This document shows, piece after piece, positions 9,301 to 18,055 of a DNA stretch of 64,000 bases (positions are counted from its first letter, which is position 1; every line of letters starts with the position of its first letter). The stretch is from Achromobacter spanius (GTDB lineage Bacteria > Pseudomonadota > Gammaproteobacteria > Burkholderiales > Burkholderiaceae_B): the NCBI RefSeq assembly GCF_003994415.1, contig NZ_CP034689.1:6386001-6450000 (forward strand), given 5' to 3'. The notes beneath the pieces were generated by a model. The model made no database searches and had not been told where the DNA came from. It worked only from the letters and a program-made list of their open reading frames with translations. The position numbers and the translations under genes were made by a program.

Positions 9301-10365
9301 ATGTTCTATCGCGAAAACGGCCAGTTCAAAACCAGCTACCGGGCGGATCAGCAGATTTTCCCGATCCGCCAGGACCGCATCTTCATCTGGCTGCTGCTGG
9401 CAGTGGCGTTCATCGTCGTGCCGGCGCTGTCCTCCGACTACCTGCTGCGCGCCATCCTGATTCCGTTCCTGATCCTGTCGCTTGCAGCGGTGGGCTTGAA
9501 CATCCTGGTGGGCTATTGCGGCCAGATCTCGCTGGGCACGGGCGCCTTCATGGCGGTGGGCGCGTATGCGGCCTGGAACTTCGGGGTGCGCTTTCCGGGC
9601 ATGCCGCTGCTGTTCCAGATTCTGCTGGGCGGGTGCTTCGCCACCATCGTGGGCGTGATCTTCGGCATTCCCAGCCTGCGCATCCGCGGCCTGTATCTGG
9701 CGGTGGCCACGCTGGCGGCGCAGTTCTTCGTGGACTGGGCCTTCCTGCGCATTCCCTTTTTCACCAATTATTCGTCCTCGGGCAGCGTCTCGGTGCCGCC
9801 TCTCACCGCCTTTGGCCTGCCGGTGCAATCCGCCATGGAAAAGTACTTGTTCGTGCTGATCCTGGTGGTGGTCTTCAGCCTGCTGGCCAAGAACCTGGTG
9901 CGCGGCGCGATCGGCCGCCAATGGATGGCCATCCGCGACATGGACGTGGCGGCCTCGGTGATCGGCATCCGCCCCATGTACGCCAAGCTGACGGCGTTTG
10001 CGGTCAGTTCGTTCATCGTGGGCGTGGCGGGCGCGCTGTGGGGCTACATCCACCTGGGCTCATGGGAACCGCTGGCGTTCGACCTGACCCGGTCGTTCCA
10101 GCTGCTGTTCATGGTCATCATCGGCGGGCTGGGTTCGATCATCGGCAGCTTCTTCGGCGCGGCCTTCATCGTGCTGGTGCCGGTGGCGCTGTCGAACATT
10201 CCGCACGCATTGGGCATTCCGCTATCGGTGGACACCGCCGCGCACATTGAGCACATGGTGTTCGGCGCGCTGATCGTGTTCTTCCTGATTGCGGAACCGC
10301 ATGGGCTGGCTCGCTTGTGGAGCATTGGCAAGGAAAAGCTGCGCATCTGGCCGTTCCCGCACTGA
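9301..10365 (+). CDS. LIV-type ABC transporter permease (LivM-like)
   Basis: 354 residues with about nine hydrophobic segments and a hydrophilic N-terminal tail of about 25 residues. LNILVGYCGQISLGTGAFM and the EAA-like loop AIRDMDVAASVIGIRPMYAK are typical of LivM. It pairs with the preceding LivH-like permease. A 250-bp gap containing repeat hairpins separates it from the binding-protein gene. Confidence 0.9.
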   Translation: MFYRENGQFKTSYRADQQIFPIRQDRIFIWLLLAVAFIVVPALSSDYLLRAILIPFLILSLAAVGLNILVGYCGQISLGTGAFMAVGAYAAWNFGVRFPGMPLLFQILLGGCFATIVGVIFGIPSLRIRGLYLAVATLAAQFFVDWAFLRIPFFTNYSSSGSVSVPPLTAFGLPVQSAMEKYLFVLILVVVFSLLAKNLVRGAIGRQWMAIRDMDVAASVIGIRPMYAKLTAFAVSSFIVGVAGALWGYIHLGSWEPLAFDLTRSFQLLFMVIIGGLGSIIGSFFGAAFIVLVPVALSNIPHALGIPLSVDTAAHIEHMVFGALIVFFLIAEPHGLARLWSIGKEKLRIWPFPH

Positions 10366-10600
10366 AGGAGGCTCACCCCCGAAGCGCCGTTGGCGCTTCC
10401 CCCTCAAGGGGGCCCCGCTGGGGACCGGCAAAGCCGGATCCGCCGCGGGCCCCCTCAGAGGCACTGAAGCAACACGCGATAAGAGCTTATTGATCAACGG
10501 CTGTCAGGGCGGCATAAGCGCCACGGCAACCATCCTGAATACCCGGCTCAAGACCGGGCCAATCCCGGTGTCCCAGGGTTTACTGACCCAAGCACCACGC
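10366..10600. repeat. Intergenic hairpin-rich repeat region inside the transporter operon
   Basis: This gap holds three short inverted repeats in a row: GAAGCGCC/GGCGCTTC (10381-10388 with 10392-10399), a C-run/G-run pair CCCCCTCAAGGGGG next to it, and further GC-rich pairs such as GGGGCCCC and CCGGC/GCCGG up to about 10462. The arrangement resembles extragenic palindromic repeats. Because it precedes the abundant binding-protein gene, it could slow 3' decay or partially terminate transcription. No gene is visible. Confidence 0.5.
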
Positions 10601-10615
10601 AGGAGGTAAATGGAG

Positions 10616-11950
10616 ATGAAGCGTCTTAACCTGAAGTTGGCGGCGGCATTGGTTGCCGCAGCCGGCGCCGTCGGCGCCGTGGCCACGCCGGCAATGGCGG
10701 CCGAAGAGCAGTTCGTTCCGTTGCTGGTGTATCGCACCGGGTCGTTCGCACCGCTGGGCATTCCGTGGGCCGATGGCAAGCTGGACTACCTGAAGCTCGT
10801 CAACGAGCGCGATGGCGGCGTCAACGGCGTCAAGATCACGTACGAAGAATGTGAAACGTCCTACGCCACCGACCGCGGCGTGGAATGCTATGAACGCCTG
10901 AAGGGCAAGGGCACCGGGGCTTCCGGCTTCGACACCCAGTCCACCGGCATCACCTTCGCGGTCAGCGACAAGGCCATCCAGGACAAGGTGCCCGTCGAAA
11001 CGATGGGCTACGGCCTGTCGCAATCGGTGGACGGCAGCGTGTTCCAGTGGAACTTCCCGCTGCTGGGCACGTACTGGACCGCCGCTGACGTGATGATCCA
11101 GGACATCGCCAAGAAAGAAGGCGGCATGGACAAGCTCAAGGGCAAGAAGATTGCCCTGGTCTACCACGACTCGCCGTACGGCAAGGAACCGATCCCGCTG
11201 CTGCAAAAGCGCGCCGCCAAGGAAGGCTTCGAGCTGGTGCTGTATCCGGTCACCGCCCCCGGCGTCGAGCAGAAATCCACCTGGCTGCAAATCCGCCAGG
11301 CACGCCCGAACTACGTGCTGCTGTGGAGCGCCGGCATCATGACGCCGACCGCCATCCGCGAAGCACAGGCCAGCGGCTATCCGCGCGACAAGATGTACGC
11401 CATCTGGTGGGCCGGCTCCGAAGGCGACGTGAAAGACCTGGGCGACGTCGCCAAGGGCTACAACGCCATCACCGTGCACAACAGCGGCGCCGATACCGAC
11501 AAGGTCTACGACGACCTGAAGAAGTACGTCTACGACAAGGGCGAAGGCGCGGACAAGACGGCCAAGAACACCCTGAACACCATCGCCCACACGCGCGGCA
11601 TGATGATTTCCATGTTGCAAGTCGAGGCGATCCGCGCGGCGCAAGAGAAGTACGGCAAGGGCAAGGCCATGACGCCCGAGCAAGTGCGCTGGGGCTTCGA
11701 AAACCTGAACCTGACGCAAGAGAAGCTGGACAAGCTGGGCTTTGGCCAGATCATGCGTCCCGTCAAGACCTCGTGCAGCAACCACATGGGTGATGACTGG
11801 GCCCGCATCGTGCAGTGGGACGGCGCGAAGTTCAAGGTGGTGTCCGACTGGTATCAGTCCGACAAGTCCATCCTGGATCCGATGGTCAAGGAAGCCGCGG
11901 CCAAGTACGCCAAGGAAAAGAACATCACGCCCCGCACTTGCGAGAACTGA
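10616..11950 (+). CDS. Periplasmic substrate-binding protein of LIV-type ABC transporter
   Basis: 444 residues from this start. A Sec signal peptide (MKRLNLKLAAALVAAAGAVG..AMA) precedes a two-lobed type I periplasmic binding fold (PF13458-like). The protein captures the substrate for the permeases upstream. ATG at 10616 is preferred because AGGAGG (10601-10606) is nine bases away. ATG at 10610 is only three bases from it. Paired cysteines (YEECETSYATDRGVECYE) are unusual in this family and could form a disulfide. The ligand is unknown; the two flanking CoA ligases point to an organic acid rather than an amino acid. Confidence 0.9.
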   Translation: MKRLNLKLAAALVAAAGAVGAVATPAMAAEEQFVPLLVYRTGSFAPLGIPWADGKLDYLKLVNERDGGVNGVKITYEECETSYATDRGVECYERLKGKGTGASGFDTQSTGITFAVSDKAIQDKVPVETMGYGLSQSVDGSVFQWNFPLLGTYWTAADVMIQDIAKKEGGMDKLKGKKIALVYHDSPYGKEPIPLLQKRAAKEGFELVLYPVTAPGVEQKSTWLQIRQARPNYVLLWSAGIMTPTAIREAQASGYPRDKMYAIWWAGSEGDVKDLGDVAKGYNAITVHNSGADTDKVYDDLKKYVYDKGEGADKTAKNTLNTIAHTRGMMISMLQVEAIRAAQEKYGKGKAMTPEQVRWGFENLNLTQEKLDKLGFGQIMRPVKTSCSNHMGDDWARIVQWDGAKFKVVSDWYQSDKSILDPMVKEAAAKYAKEKNITPRTCEN

Positions 11951-12010
11951 TGTGAACCGGCGGTCGGCGCCCTGGCGGGCGTCGGCCGCCACCACGCCGC
12001 AGGAATCGTC

Positions 12011-12865
12011 ATGACCGCTGCAACACACGCTGAAAACACCGCCGTCACTCCCAACGCCGTCCCTAACGTGCTGCTGGACGTGAACGGCATCGAGGTGATC
12101 TACAACCACGTGATCCTGGTGCTCAAGGGCGTGTCCCTGCAAGTGCCGGAGGGCAAGATCGTGGCCTTGCTGGGCGCCAACGGCGCAGGCAAGACCACGA
12201 CGCTGCGCGCCGTTTCGAACCTGCTCAAGGGCGAACGCGGCGACGTCACCAAGGGCCATATCCAATACCGAGGCCAGCGCATCGAACGGCTGTCGCCCTC
12301 GGAGCTGGTCAAGCGCGGCGTTGTGCAGGTGATGGAAGGCCGGCACTGCTTTGCCCACCTGACCATTGAAGAAAACCTGCTGACCGGCGCCTACACGCGC
12401 AACTTGAACCGCGCCGACACCGCCGCGGCGCTGGAGCGTGTCTACCAATATTTCCCGCGCCTGAAGCAGCGGCGCGCGAGCCAGTCCGGCTACACCTCGG
12501 GCGGTGAACAACAGATGACCGCCATTGGCCGCGCGCTGATGGCCAACCCCAACATGATCCTGCTGGACGAACCCTCGATGGGGTTGGCGCCGCAGATCGT
12601 GGAAGAGATCTTTGAAATCGTGCGCGACCTGAACCAGCGCGAAGGCGTGAGCTTCCTGTTGGCGGAGCAGAACACCAACATTGCGCTGCGCTATGCCGAC
12701 TACGGCTACATCCTGGAAAACGGGCGCGTGATGATGGACGGCGCCGCGCAGGACCTGGCCCAAAACGAGGACGTGAAGGAGTTCTACCTGGGTATATCCA
12801 GTGGAGAACGCAAGAGCTTTCGCGAAAACAAGTTCTACCGCCGCCGCAAACGCTGGCTGGCCTGA
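12011..12865 (+). CDS. LIV-type ABC transporter ATP-binding protein (LivF-like)
   Basis: 284 residues. Walker A GANGAGKTT near residue 56, signature TSGGEQQMTAIGRALM, Walker B MILLDEPSMGLAP, and the switch in LLAEQNTNIAL. The LivF-specific MGLAPQIVEEIFEIV is present. It is longer than usual because of a 30-residue basic C-terminal tail (RKSFRENKFYRRRKRWLA). It is the second ATPase of the transporter whose other subunits lie directly upstream. Confidence 0.9.
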   Translation: MTAATHAENTAVTPNAVPNVLLDVNGIEVIYNHVILVLKGVSLQVPEGKIVALLGANGAGKTTTLRAVSNLLKGERGDVTKGHIQYRGQRIERLSPSELVKRGVVQVMEGRHCFAHLTIEENLLTGAYTRNLNRADTAAALERVYQYFPRLKQRRASQSGYTSGGEQQMTAIGRALMANPNMILLDEPSMGLAPQIVEEIFEIVRDLNQREGVSFLLAEQNTNIALRYADYGYILENGRVMMDGAAQDLAQNEDVKEFYLGISSGERKSFRENKFYRRRKRWLA

Positions 12866-12947
12866 CCCCTGGAGCGGCAGCGCCTGCACGCACGGCGCCG
12901 CCGCTGGCAACGACACCGCAGTACGGCACACGAGAGGGTGCGATCCC

Positions 12948-14216
12948 ATGTCCGAGTTTTTCGATGTCCTGGAAACCCGAGCGCCCGAGCAACGCGAGCG
13001 CGAGCTGATGGCCGCCTTGCCCGCCGCGATTACCCGGGCGATAGCCCGCGCACCGGCCATTGCCGAGCAACTGCGCGGCGTCGACCCCGCCACCATCACG
13101 TCGCGCGAGGCGCTGGCCCGACTGCCGGTCTTGCGCAAGCATGAATTGCTGGAGCGCCAGCAGCACAGCCGCGATGACGACGCCACCCCCGCCGGCCCCG
13201 GCAAGGCCTTCGGCGGCTTCTCGGCCATCGGCTGGGGCGAAGCGATGCGCGTCTTTGCCTCGCCCGGCCCCATCTACGAACCGGAAAGCGCGCGCGCCGA
13301 CTACTGGCGTTTTGCCCGCGCCTTGTACGCGGCGGGCTTTCGCGCCGGGGAACTGGCTTACAACTGCTTTTCGTATCACTTCACGCCGGCGGGCTCCATG
13401 ATGGAAACGGCGGCGCACGCGGTGGGCTGCACCGTGTTTCCGGGTGGCACCGGGCAGACCGAACAGCAGGTGCGCGCTATCCAGGACCTGGCGCCCAGCG
13501 GCTACACGGGCACGCCCAGCTTCCTGAAGATCATCCTGGAAAAGTCGGACGAACTGGGCGTCAAGCTGAGTTCATTGCAGCGCGCATTGGTATCGGGCGA
13601 GGCCTTTCCGCCGTCGCTGCGCGACTGGCTGGCGGCGCGCGGCATCGAAGGCTATCAGGCCTATGGCAGCGCCGACCTGGGCATGATCGCGTTCGAAACC
13701 CCCGCCCGCCAAGGGTTGGTGCTGGGCGAAGACATCATCGTGGAGATCGTTCGCCCCGGCACCGGCGAACCGGTGCCCGACGGCGAGGTCGGTGAAGTCG
13801 TCGTGACCACCTTGAACCCGGACTACCCGCTGGTGCGCTTCGGCACGGGCGACCTGTCGGCGGTCATGCCCGGCATTTCGCCTTGCGGACGGACCAACAC
13901 GCGCATCAAAGGGTGGATGGGCCGGGCCGACCAGACGACCAAGGTGCGCGGCATGTTCGTGCATCCGTCGCAAGTGGCGGACGTGGCGCGCCGCCATCCG
14001 GAAATTTTGCGGGCGCGGCTGGTCATCAGCGGCACCACCGGGTCGGACCGCATGGTGCTGAAAGTGGAATCTCGCGTGCGCGGCGAAGACCTGTCCAAGC
14101 GCATCGCGGACTCGGTACGCGACGTGACCAAGCTGCGCGCGGACGTCGAATGGGTAGACGTAGACGGCTTGCCCAACGACGGCAAGGTCATCGACGACGT
14201 GCGTACCTACGAATAG
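12948..14216 (+). CDS. Phenylacetate-CoA ligase-like AMP-binding protein
   Basis: 422 residues, close to PaaK length. The start MSEFFDVLETR is chosen over an upstream in-frame start because GAGAGGG lies about ten bases before it and the family N-terminus begins there. The family architecture is visible: GYTGTPSFLKIILE, YGSADLGMIAFE, RFGTGDLS, and a C-terminal AMP-binding lid with GRADQTTKVRGMFVHPSQV. These enzymes activate aromatic or short-chain acids to CoA esters. The usual phosphate-loop TSGTTG is replaced by GFSAIGWGEAM, so the chemistry may differ. It is the last gene of the ligase/ABC operon. Confidence 0.8.
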   Translation: MSEFFDVLETRAPEQRERELMAALPAAITRAIARAPAIAEQLRGVDPATITSREALARLPVLRKHELLERQQHSRDDDATPAGPGKAFGGFSAIGWGEAMRVFASPGPIYEPESARADYWRFARALYAAGFRAGELAYNCFSYHFTPAGSMMETAAHAVGCTVFPGGTGQTEQQVRAIQDLAPSGYTGTPSFLKIILEKSDELGVKLSSLQRALVSGEAFPPSLRDWLAARGIEGYQAYGSADLGMIAFETPARQGLVLGEDIIVEIVRPGTGEPVPDGEVGEVVVTTLNPDYPLVRFGTGDLSAVMPGISPCGRTNTRIKGWMGRADQTTKVRGMFVHPSQVADVARRHPEILRARLVISGTTGSDRMVLKVESRVRGEDLSKRIADSVRDVTKLRADVEWVDVDGLPNDGKVIDDVRTYE

Positions 14217-14305
14217 AAGCAGCGCAACCGCTTTACAGCCGCGTCAGCAGCAGGAACGACGCAGCCGTTTTAGCAGCAATAGCAATCACGGCGTAGCCGT
14301 TCCAC

Positions 14306-14336
14306 AAGCCGGCGGGCCACCTTGGCCTACCGGCTT
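14306..14336. terminator. Hairpin between convergent ligase and transporter genes
   Basis: AAGCCGG (14306-14312) pairs with CCGGCTT (14330-14336), with an inner GGCC/GGCC pairing, followed by TCTTAA. It overlaps the last codons of the convergent YeeE/YedE gene and could end the long operon transcript. Confidence 0.45.
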
Positions 14337-14746
14337 CTTAACGCTTCAAGCGCGGAATAGATCGCCATGCCGGCCAGCATGGCGGCCACGAAGATCAGCG
14401 CCTGCGGCACGCCCGCCGCCGCGGCCACCAACGCCGGCCCCGGGCAGAAACCCGCCAGGCCCCAACCTGCCCCGAACGCCAGGCTGCCCAAGGCCAGACG
14501 CAGGTCGATGCGGGTAGCGGTAGGCCAGCGCAACGGCTCACCCGTCAGGCTGGCGTGGCGGCGGCGCAGCACGGCAAAGCCCGCGGCCGTGATCAGTACC
14601 GCGCCCCCCATGACGAATGCCAAGGACGGATCCCACTGGCCCGCCAGGTCCAGAAAGCCCAGCACCTTGGCCGGGTTGGCCATGCCGGACACAATCAGGC
14701 CCACACCAAAGACCAAGCCCGATACGAAAGCAATCAGTGCGGTCAT
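14327..14746 (-). CDS. YeeE/YedE-family sulfur transport subunit (second subunit)
   Basis: 139 residues with about four hydrophobic segments. The family motif is GLIVSGMANPAKVLGFLDLAGQWDPSL near the N-terminus, and GWGLAGFCPGPALVAAAAG carries the conserved cysteine-glycine pattern of thiosulfate/sulfide-handling YeeE/YedE (PmpB-like) proteins. It starts one base after the stop of its partner, so the two are co-translated. It probably forms one inner-membrane transporter with that partner. Confidence 0.85.
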   Translation of the reverse strand: MTALIAFVSGLVFGVGLIVSGMANPAKVLGFLDLAGQWDPSLAFVMGGAVLITAAGFAVLRRRHASLTGEPLRWPTATRIDLRLALGSLAFGAGWGLAGFCPGPALVAAAAGVPQALIFVAAMLAGMAIYSALEALRSR

Positions 14747-14747
14747 G

Positions 14748-15179
14748 TCATGCTCCCATCAGATGTCGAGTGACGTAGACCATGGCAAAGCCCGCCGCCA
14801 TGAAGAGCGCCGTGGCGGCCAGCGAGCGCGGCGACCCGCGCGACAGCCCGCAAACGCCATGGCCGCTGGTGCAGCCCGATGCGTAGCGCGTGCCGATGCC
14901 CACCAGCAGGCCCGCCACGATCAGGCGCGGCGTGCCGGCCTCGACCACGATGGCCGGCAGCGCGGCGCCCAAGGTGTATAGCCAAGGGGCGGCGCACAGC
15001 CCCAGCAGGAACGCCAGCCGCCACGCGCCATCGCGTTGCGGCGGCAGCAGGCCGCCCAGGATGCCGCTGATACCGGCGACGCGACCCGCGCCCGCCATCA
15101 GCAACACGGCGGCGGCGCCGATCAACAGGCCGCCGACCGTGGCCGTGGCGGGAGTGAAGGCAGACCAGTCCAGGTTCAT
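14748..15179 (-). CDS. YeeE/YedE-family sulfur transport subunit (first subunit)
   Basis: 143 residues with about four membrane segments. GIGTRYASGCTSGHGVCGLSRGSPRSL carries the conserved cysteines of the family (PmpA-like). The start MNLDWSAFTP overlaps the stop of the ArsR-type regulator by four bases (ATGA), a sign of translational coupling. Together with the regulator and the divergent persulfide dioxygenase it forms a sulfide-response unit, as in the BigR operons of Xylella and Agrobacterium. Confidence 0.85.
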   Translation of the reverse strand: MNLDWSAFTPATATVGGLLIGAAAVLLMAGAGRVAGISGILGGLLPPQRDGAWRLAFLLGLCAAPWLYTLGAALPAIVVEAGTPRLIVAGLLVGIGTRYASGCTSGHGVCGLSRGSPRSLAATALFMAAGFAMVYVTRHLMGA

Positions 15180-15511
15180 GTGAGTGACTCCATTGCGCGG
15201 CCGCAGTACAAACTGGATAGCGTTTTCATGACCTGGCTGACTTCGAAGCTGGCCATCTGGTAGTAGACATACTTGCCCTCGCGGCGCGTCGACACCAGGC
15301 CTTCGTCGCGCAGTACGCCCAATTGCTGGGACAGGGTCGGCTGGCGGATGCCGGTCAGCGATTCCAGTTCGCCCACGTTGCGTTCGTTCTGCACCAATTG
15401 GCACAGCAGCAGCAAGCGGTCTTCATTGGCCAGCGCCTTCAACAGCGTGCAGGCCTGGGCGGCGGATTCTCGCAGAGCGGCAAGCTCGCAATCATTCAGG
15501 GAAGCGTTCAT
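15176..15511 (-). CDS. bigR: ArsR-family redox/sulfide-responsive repressor (BigR/SqrR-like)
   Basis: 111 residues. An ArsR winged HTH lies at about residues 45-85 (LTGIRQPTLSQQLGVLRDEG). The two cysteines C37 and C103 match the spacing of the redox pair in BigR/SqrR, which form a disulfide or tetrasulfide and release DNA when sulfide or persulfide rises. The gene context (YeeE/YedE pair downstream, divergent persulfide dioxygenase) supports this. Oddly, no Shine-Dalgarno sequence is visible: seven C residues directly precede the ATG, so expression may be weak. Confidence 0.87.
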   Translation of the reverse strand: MNASLNDCELAALRESAAQACTLLKALANEDRLLLLCQLVQNERNVGELESLTGIRQPTLSQQLGVLRDEGLVSTRREGKYVYYQMASFEVSQVMKTLSSLYCGRAMESLT

Positions 15512-15563
15512 GGGGGGGCTGGCGTGAAAAATAAGCGATCATTATATTTACAGATAAACTATT

Positions 15564-15600
15564 CCGCAATATTATTTAAATTCATATATTGATATTGCGG
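15564..15600. promoter_or_regulatory. Probable BigR operator in the divergent promoter region
   Basis: An inverted repeat CCGCAATAT (15564-15572) / ATATTGCGG (15592-15600), nine perfect base pairs with a very AT-rich 19-base spacer, lies in the 95-bp gap between bigR and the persulfide dioxygenase, ending six bases before the dioxygenase start. The surrounding AT richness in a GC-rich genome fits a promoter/operator. Confidence 0.55.
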
Positions 15601-15606
15601 GCCGCC

Positions 15607-16461
15607 ATGAATCCACACATCCAAGCATTCTTCGACTCCGTCACCGCCACCGTCACCTACGTGGTGCATGACGGCAGCGCCTGCGCCATCATCGATTCCG
15701 TGCTGGACTACGACCCCAAGTCCGGGCGCACCAGCACCGCCAGCGCCGACCGGGTAGTGGGCTACGTGCGTGAAAACGGGCTGGACACACAATGGCTGCT
15801 GGAAACCCATGCCCACGCCGACCACCTGTCCGCCGCGCCTTACCTGCAGCGAAAGTTGGGCGGCGTCATCGCCATCGGGCAGAGCATCCGCACCGTGCAG
15901 GGCGTGTTCAAGCAGATATTCAACCTGGAACCCGAGTTCCAGCTTGACGGCTCGCAGTTCGGCCGCCTGTTCGCCGACGGCGAAACCTTCAAGATCGGCA
16001 ACCTGGACGCCACCGCCATCCATGTGCCAGGCCACACCCCGGCCGACATGGCCTACCTGATCGGCGACGCCGCCTTTGTAGGCGACACGATGTTCATGCC
16101 CGACGTGGGCACCGCGCGCTGCGATTTCCCCGGCGGCAACGCGCACGAACTCTATCGTTCCATCCAGCGCCTGCTGAACCTGCCCGGCAACACCCGGCTC
16201 TTCATGTGCCACGACTATCCGCCCAATGGGCGCGATGCGTGTTGGCAGACCTCGGTGGCCGAGCAACGCAGCGGCAATATCCATGTGCGCGACGGCATCA
16301 GCGAAGACGAGTTCGTTGCCATGCGCACGCAGCGCGACGCCACCTTGTCCATGCCGACACTGATACTGCCGGCGATCCAGGTGAACATCCGCGCGGGCAA
16401 TTTTCCGCCGCCCGATGACAACGGCGTGCGCTATCTGAAGATTCCGGTTGACGCCTTGTAG
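15607..16461 (+). CDS. blh: Persulfide dioxygenase, metallo-beta-lactamase fold (Blh/ETHE1-like)
   Basis: 284 residues. It oxidises glutathione persulfide to sulfite with a mononuclear iron. The metal motif THAHADHLSAA (HxHxDH, about residues 65-75), the later histidine in HVPGHTPADMAY, and GDTMFMPDVGTARCDFPGG with its aspartate are all present. The family C-terminal region KLPA-type NxRxGNFPPPDDNG is seen as VNIRAGNFPPPDDNGV. ATG at 15607 is chosen since the upstream alternative is TTG without any ribosome site. It is divergent from bigR and the YeeE/YedE transport genes. Confidence 0.9.
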   Translation: MNPHIQAFFDSVTATVTYVVHDGSACAIIDSVLDYDPKSGRTSTASADRVVGYVRENGLDTQWLLETHAHADHLSAAPYLQRKLGGVIAIGQSIRTVQGVFKQIFNLEPEFQLDGSQFGRLFADGETFKIGNLDATAIHVPGHTPADMAYLIGDAAFVGDTMFMPDVGTARCDFPGGNAHELYRSIQRLLNLPGNTRLFMCHDYPPNGRDACWQTSVAEQRSGNIHVRDGISEDEFVAMRTQRDATLSMPTLILPAIQVNIRAGNFPPPDDNGVRYLKIPVDAL

Positions 16462-16466
16462 GCCTG

Positions 16467-16523
16467 CGCCCCGCTTGCCATACTTGCGCGGGGCGGGCGA
16501 ATCCCTCAAGATCGGCCGATCTT
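16467..16523 (+). terminator. Two palindromes between persulfide dioxygenase and pap
   Basis: CGCCCCGC/GCGGGGCG (16467-16474 with 16488-16495) forms an 8-bp stem just after the dioxygenase stop. A second perfect 16-base palindrome AAGATCGGCCGATCTT follows at 16508-16523, 26 bases before pap. Neither has a clear T-tract, so termination is possible but not certain, and the second could be an operator. Confidence 0.4.
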
Positions 16524-16548
16524 TCCGATAGCCGACCAGACGGATCCC

Positions 16549-18015
16549 ATGTTCGCAGAAGCAGAAGCAGACCCCAGCCTGTCCAAGGACGAATTCAAAT
16601 CCCTAGAAACGCGACTGCGCGTCGCCCTGCTCAATGCGCAATACCAGCGCTTGAAAAATGCAGACAAGACCCTGCTGGTCGTGGTGGCGGGCATCGACGG
16701 CGCCGGCAAAGGCGCCACGGTCAATCTGTTGAACGAATGGATGGACCCGCGCCACATCAAGACGCTGGCCTACGGGCCGCCCGAAGGCGAAGAGCTGGAA
16801 CGCCCGCCGTTCTGGCGCTATTGGAAAGACCTGCCACCCAAGGGCAGCACGGGCATCGTGTTCGGTTCCTGGTATGCGCCGCTGGTGATCGAAGCGGCCC
16901 GCAAGAAGCCCAACCAGGAATATATCGACGCGCATGCCGCCGCCATCCGGCGCTTTGAAGCCATGCTGGCCATGGAAGGCGTGCAGATCGTCAAACTGTG
17001 GTTTCACCTGTCGGCCGATGCCCAGCACGAACGCGCGCAGCGCCTGCTGGCCAGCCCCGAAACCTCGTGGCAGGTCAGCCCGGTGGATTTGAAGGTCTAC
17101 AAAAAATACGATCGCATCCGCAACGCCGGCCAGGTCGTGCTGAACCACACGGACAGCGGGCACGCGCCCTGGGTCGTCATCCCCAGCGCCGACGAGAACA
17201 TGCGCGCTGCGCGCACGGCCGAAGCCGTGTTGGTGGCCATGCGCCAGCGCGGCGTGCCGCGCATTCCGCAATCGTTCCTGGCGCACTCCCGCCCGGCCCG
17301 CATCGTGGACCGCCTGAGCCAACTGGATTACGGCGCCAAGATCGACAAGGACGCCTACGAGTCCGAGCTCGGCCTGTTGCAGGGCCGATTGGCGCGCGCG
17401 GCACGGTCGCAGAAATTCCTGGACCGCTCGCTGGTGCTGGTGTTCGAAGGCCAGGACGCCGCCGGCAAGGGCGGCGCCATCCGGCGTGTGACGCACGCGC
17501 TGGATGCCCGCCAGTTCGACATCACGCCCGTCTCCGCGCCCAACAGCTACGAGCTGTCGCGCCCCTATCTGTGGCGCTTCTGGCGTCACCTGCCACGCCA
17601 CGGCCGCATCGCCATCTTCGACCGGTCCTGGTATGGCCGCGTGCTGGTCGAACGTGTGGAAAAGCTGACCACGCCCGCGCAGTGGCGCCGCGCTTATGGC
17701 GAGATCAACGACTTTGAGGAACAACTGGCGGCAAGCGGCGCGATCGTGCTGAAGTTCTGGCTGGCGGTGACGGCCGACGTGCAGCTTGAACGCTTCAAGG
17801 AACGCGAAAAATCGCCCTTCAAGAATTTCAAGATCACGCCCGACGACTGGCGCAACCGTGAAAAATGGAAGGACTACGCGGCTGCCGCCAACGAGATGCT
17901 GGCGCGCACGGACATCGCCCACGCGCCCTGGCATCTGGTGTCCGCCAACGACAAGCGTTACGCTCGCGTGCAAGTGCTGCGACACATCGTCCAAGCCTTG
18001 GAAGATCAACTCTGA
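16549..18015 (+). CDS. pap: Polyphosphate:AMP phosphotransferase (two-domain PPK2)
   Basis: 488 residues with two consecutive PPK2 domains, the architecture of class II PPK2 (Pap, about 475 residues), which makes ADP from AMP and polyphosphate. Domain 1 has Walker A GIDGAGKG near residue 48 but a modified lid region (FGSWYAPLV). Domain 2 has GQDAAGKGG near 301 and the intact lid motif FDRSWYGRVLVERV, so the second domain is probably the catalytic one. A 16-base palindrome (16508-16523) and a GC hairpin (16467-16495) lie in the short gap before it. A GNAT and a HIT gene follow closely. Confidence 0.9.
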   Translation: MFAEAEADPSLSKDEFKSLETRLRVALLNAQYQRLKNADKTLLVVVAGIDGAGKGATVNLLNEWMDPRHIKTLAYGPPEGEELERPPFWRYWKDLPPKGSTGIVFGSWYAPLVIEAARKKPNQEYIDAHAAAIRRFEAMLAMEGVQIVKLWFHLSADAQHERAQRLLASPETSWQVSPVDLKVYKKYDRIRNAGQVVLNHTDSGHAPWVVIPSADENMRAARTAEAVLVAMRQRGVPRIPQSFLAHSRPARIVDRLSQLDYGAKIDKDAYESELGLLQGRLARAARSQKFLDRSLVLVFEGQDAAGKGGAIRRVTHALDARQFDITPVSAPNSYELSRPYLWRFWRHLPRHGRIAIFDRSWYGRVLVERVEKLTTPAQWRRAYGEINDFEEQLAASGAIVLKFWLAVTADVQLERFKEREKSPFKNFKITPDDWRNREKWKDYAAAANEMLARTDIAHAPWHLVSANDKRYARVQVLRHIVQALEDQL

Positions 18016-18055
18016 ACCCGCATCTGAACCCGAATCCGCCAGGAGAACCCGCGCA

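Noticed and set aside
10580..13273. 897-codon open frame on the minus strand across the ABC binding protein and LivF genes
   Set aside because: Its composition is typical of the reverse frame in GC-rich DNA and it overlaps three real genes.
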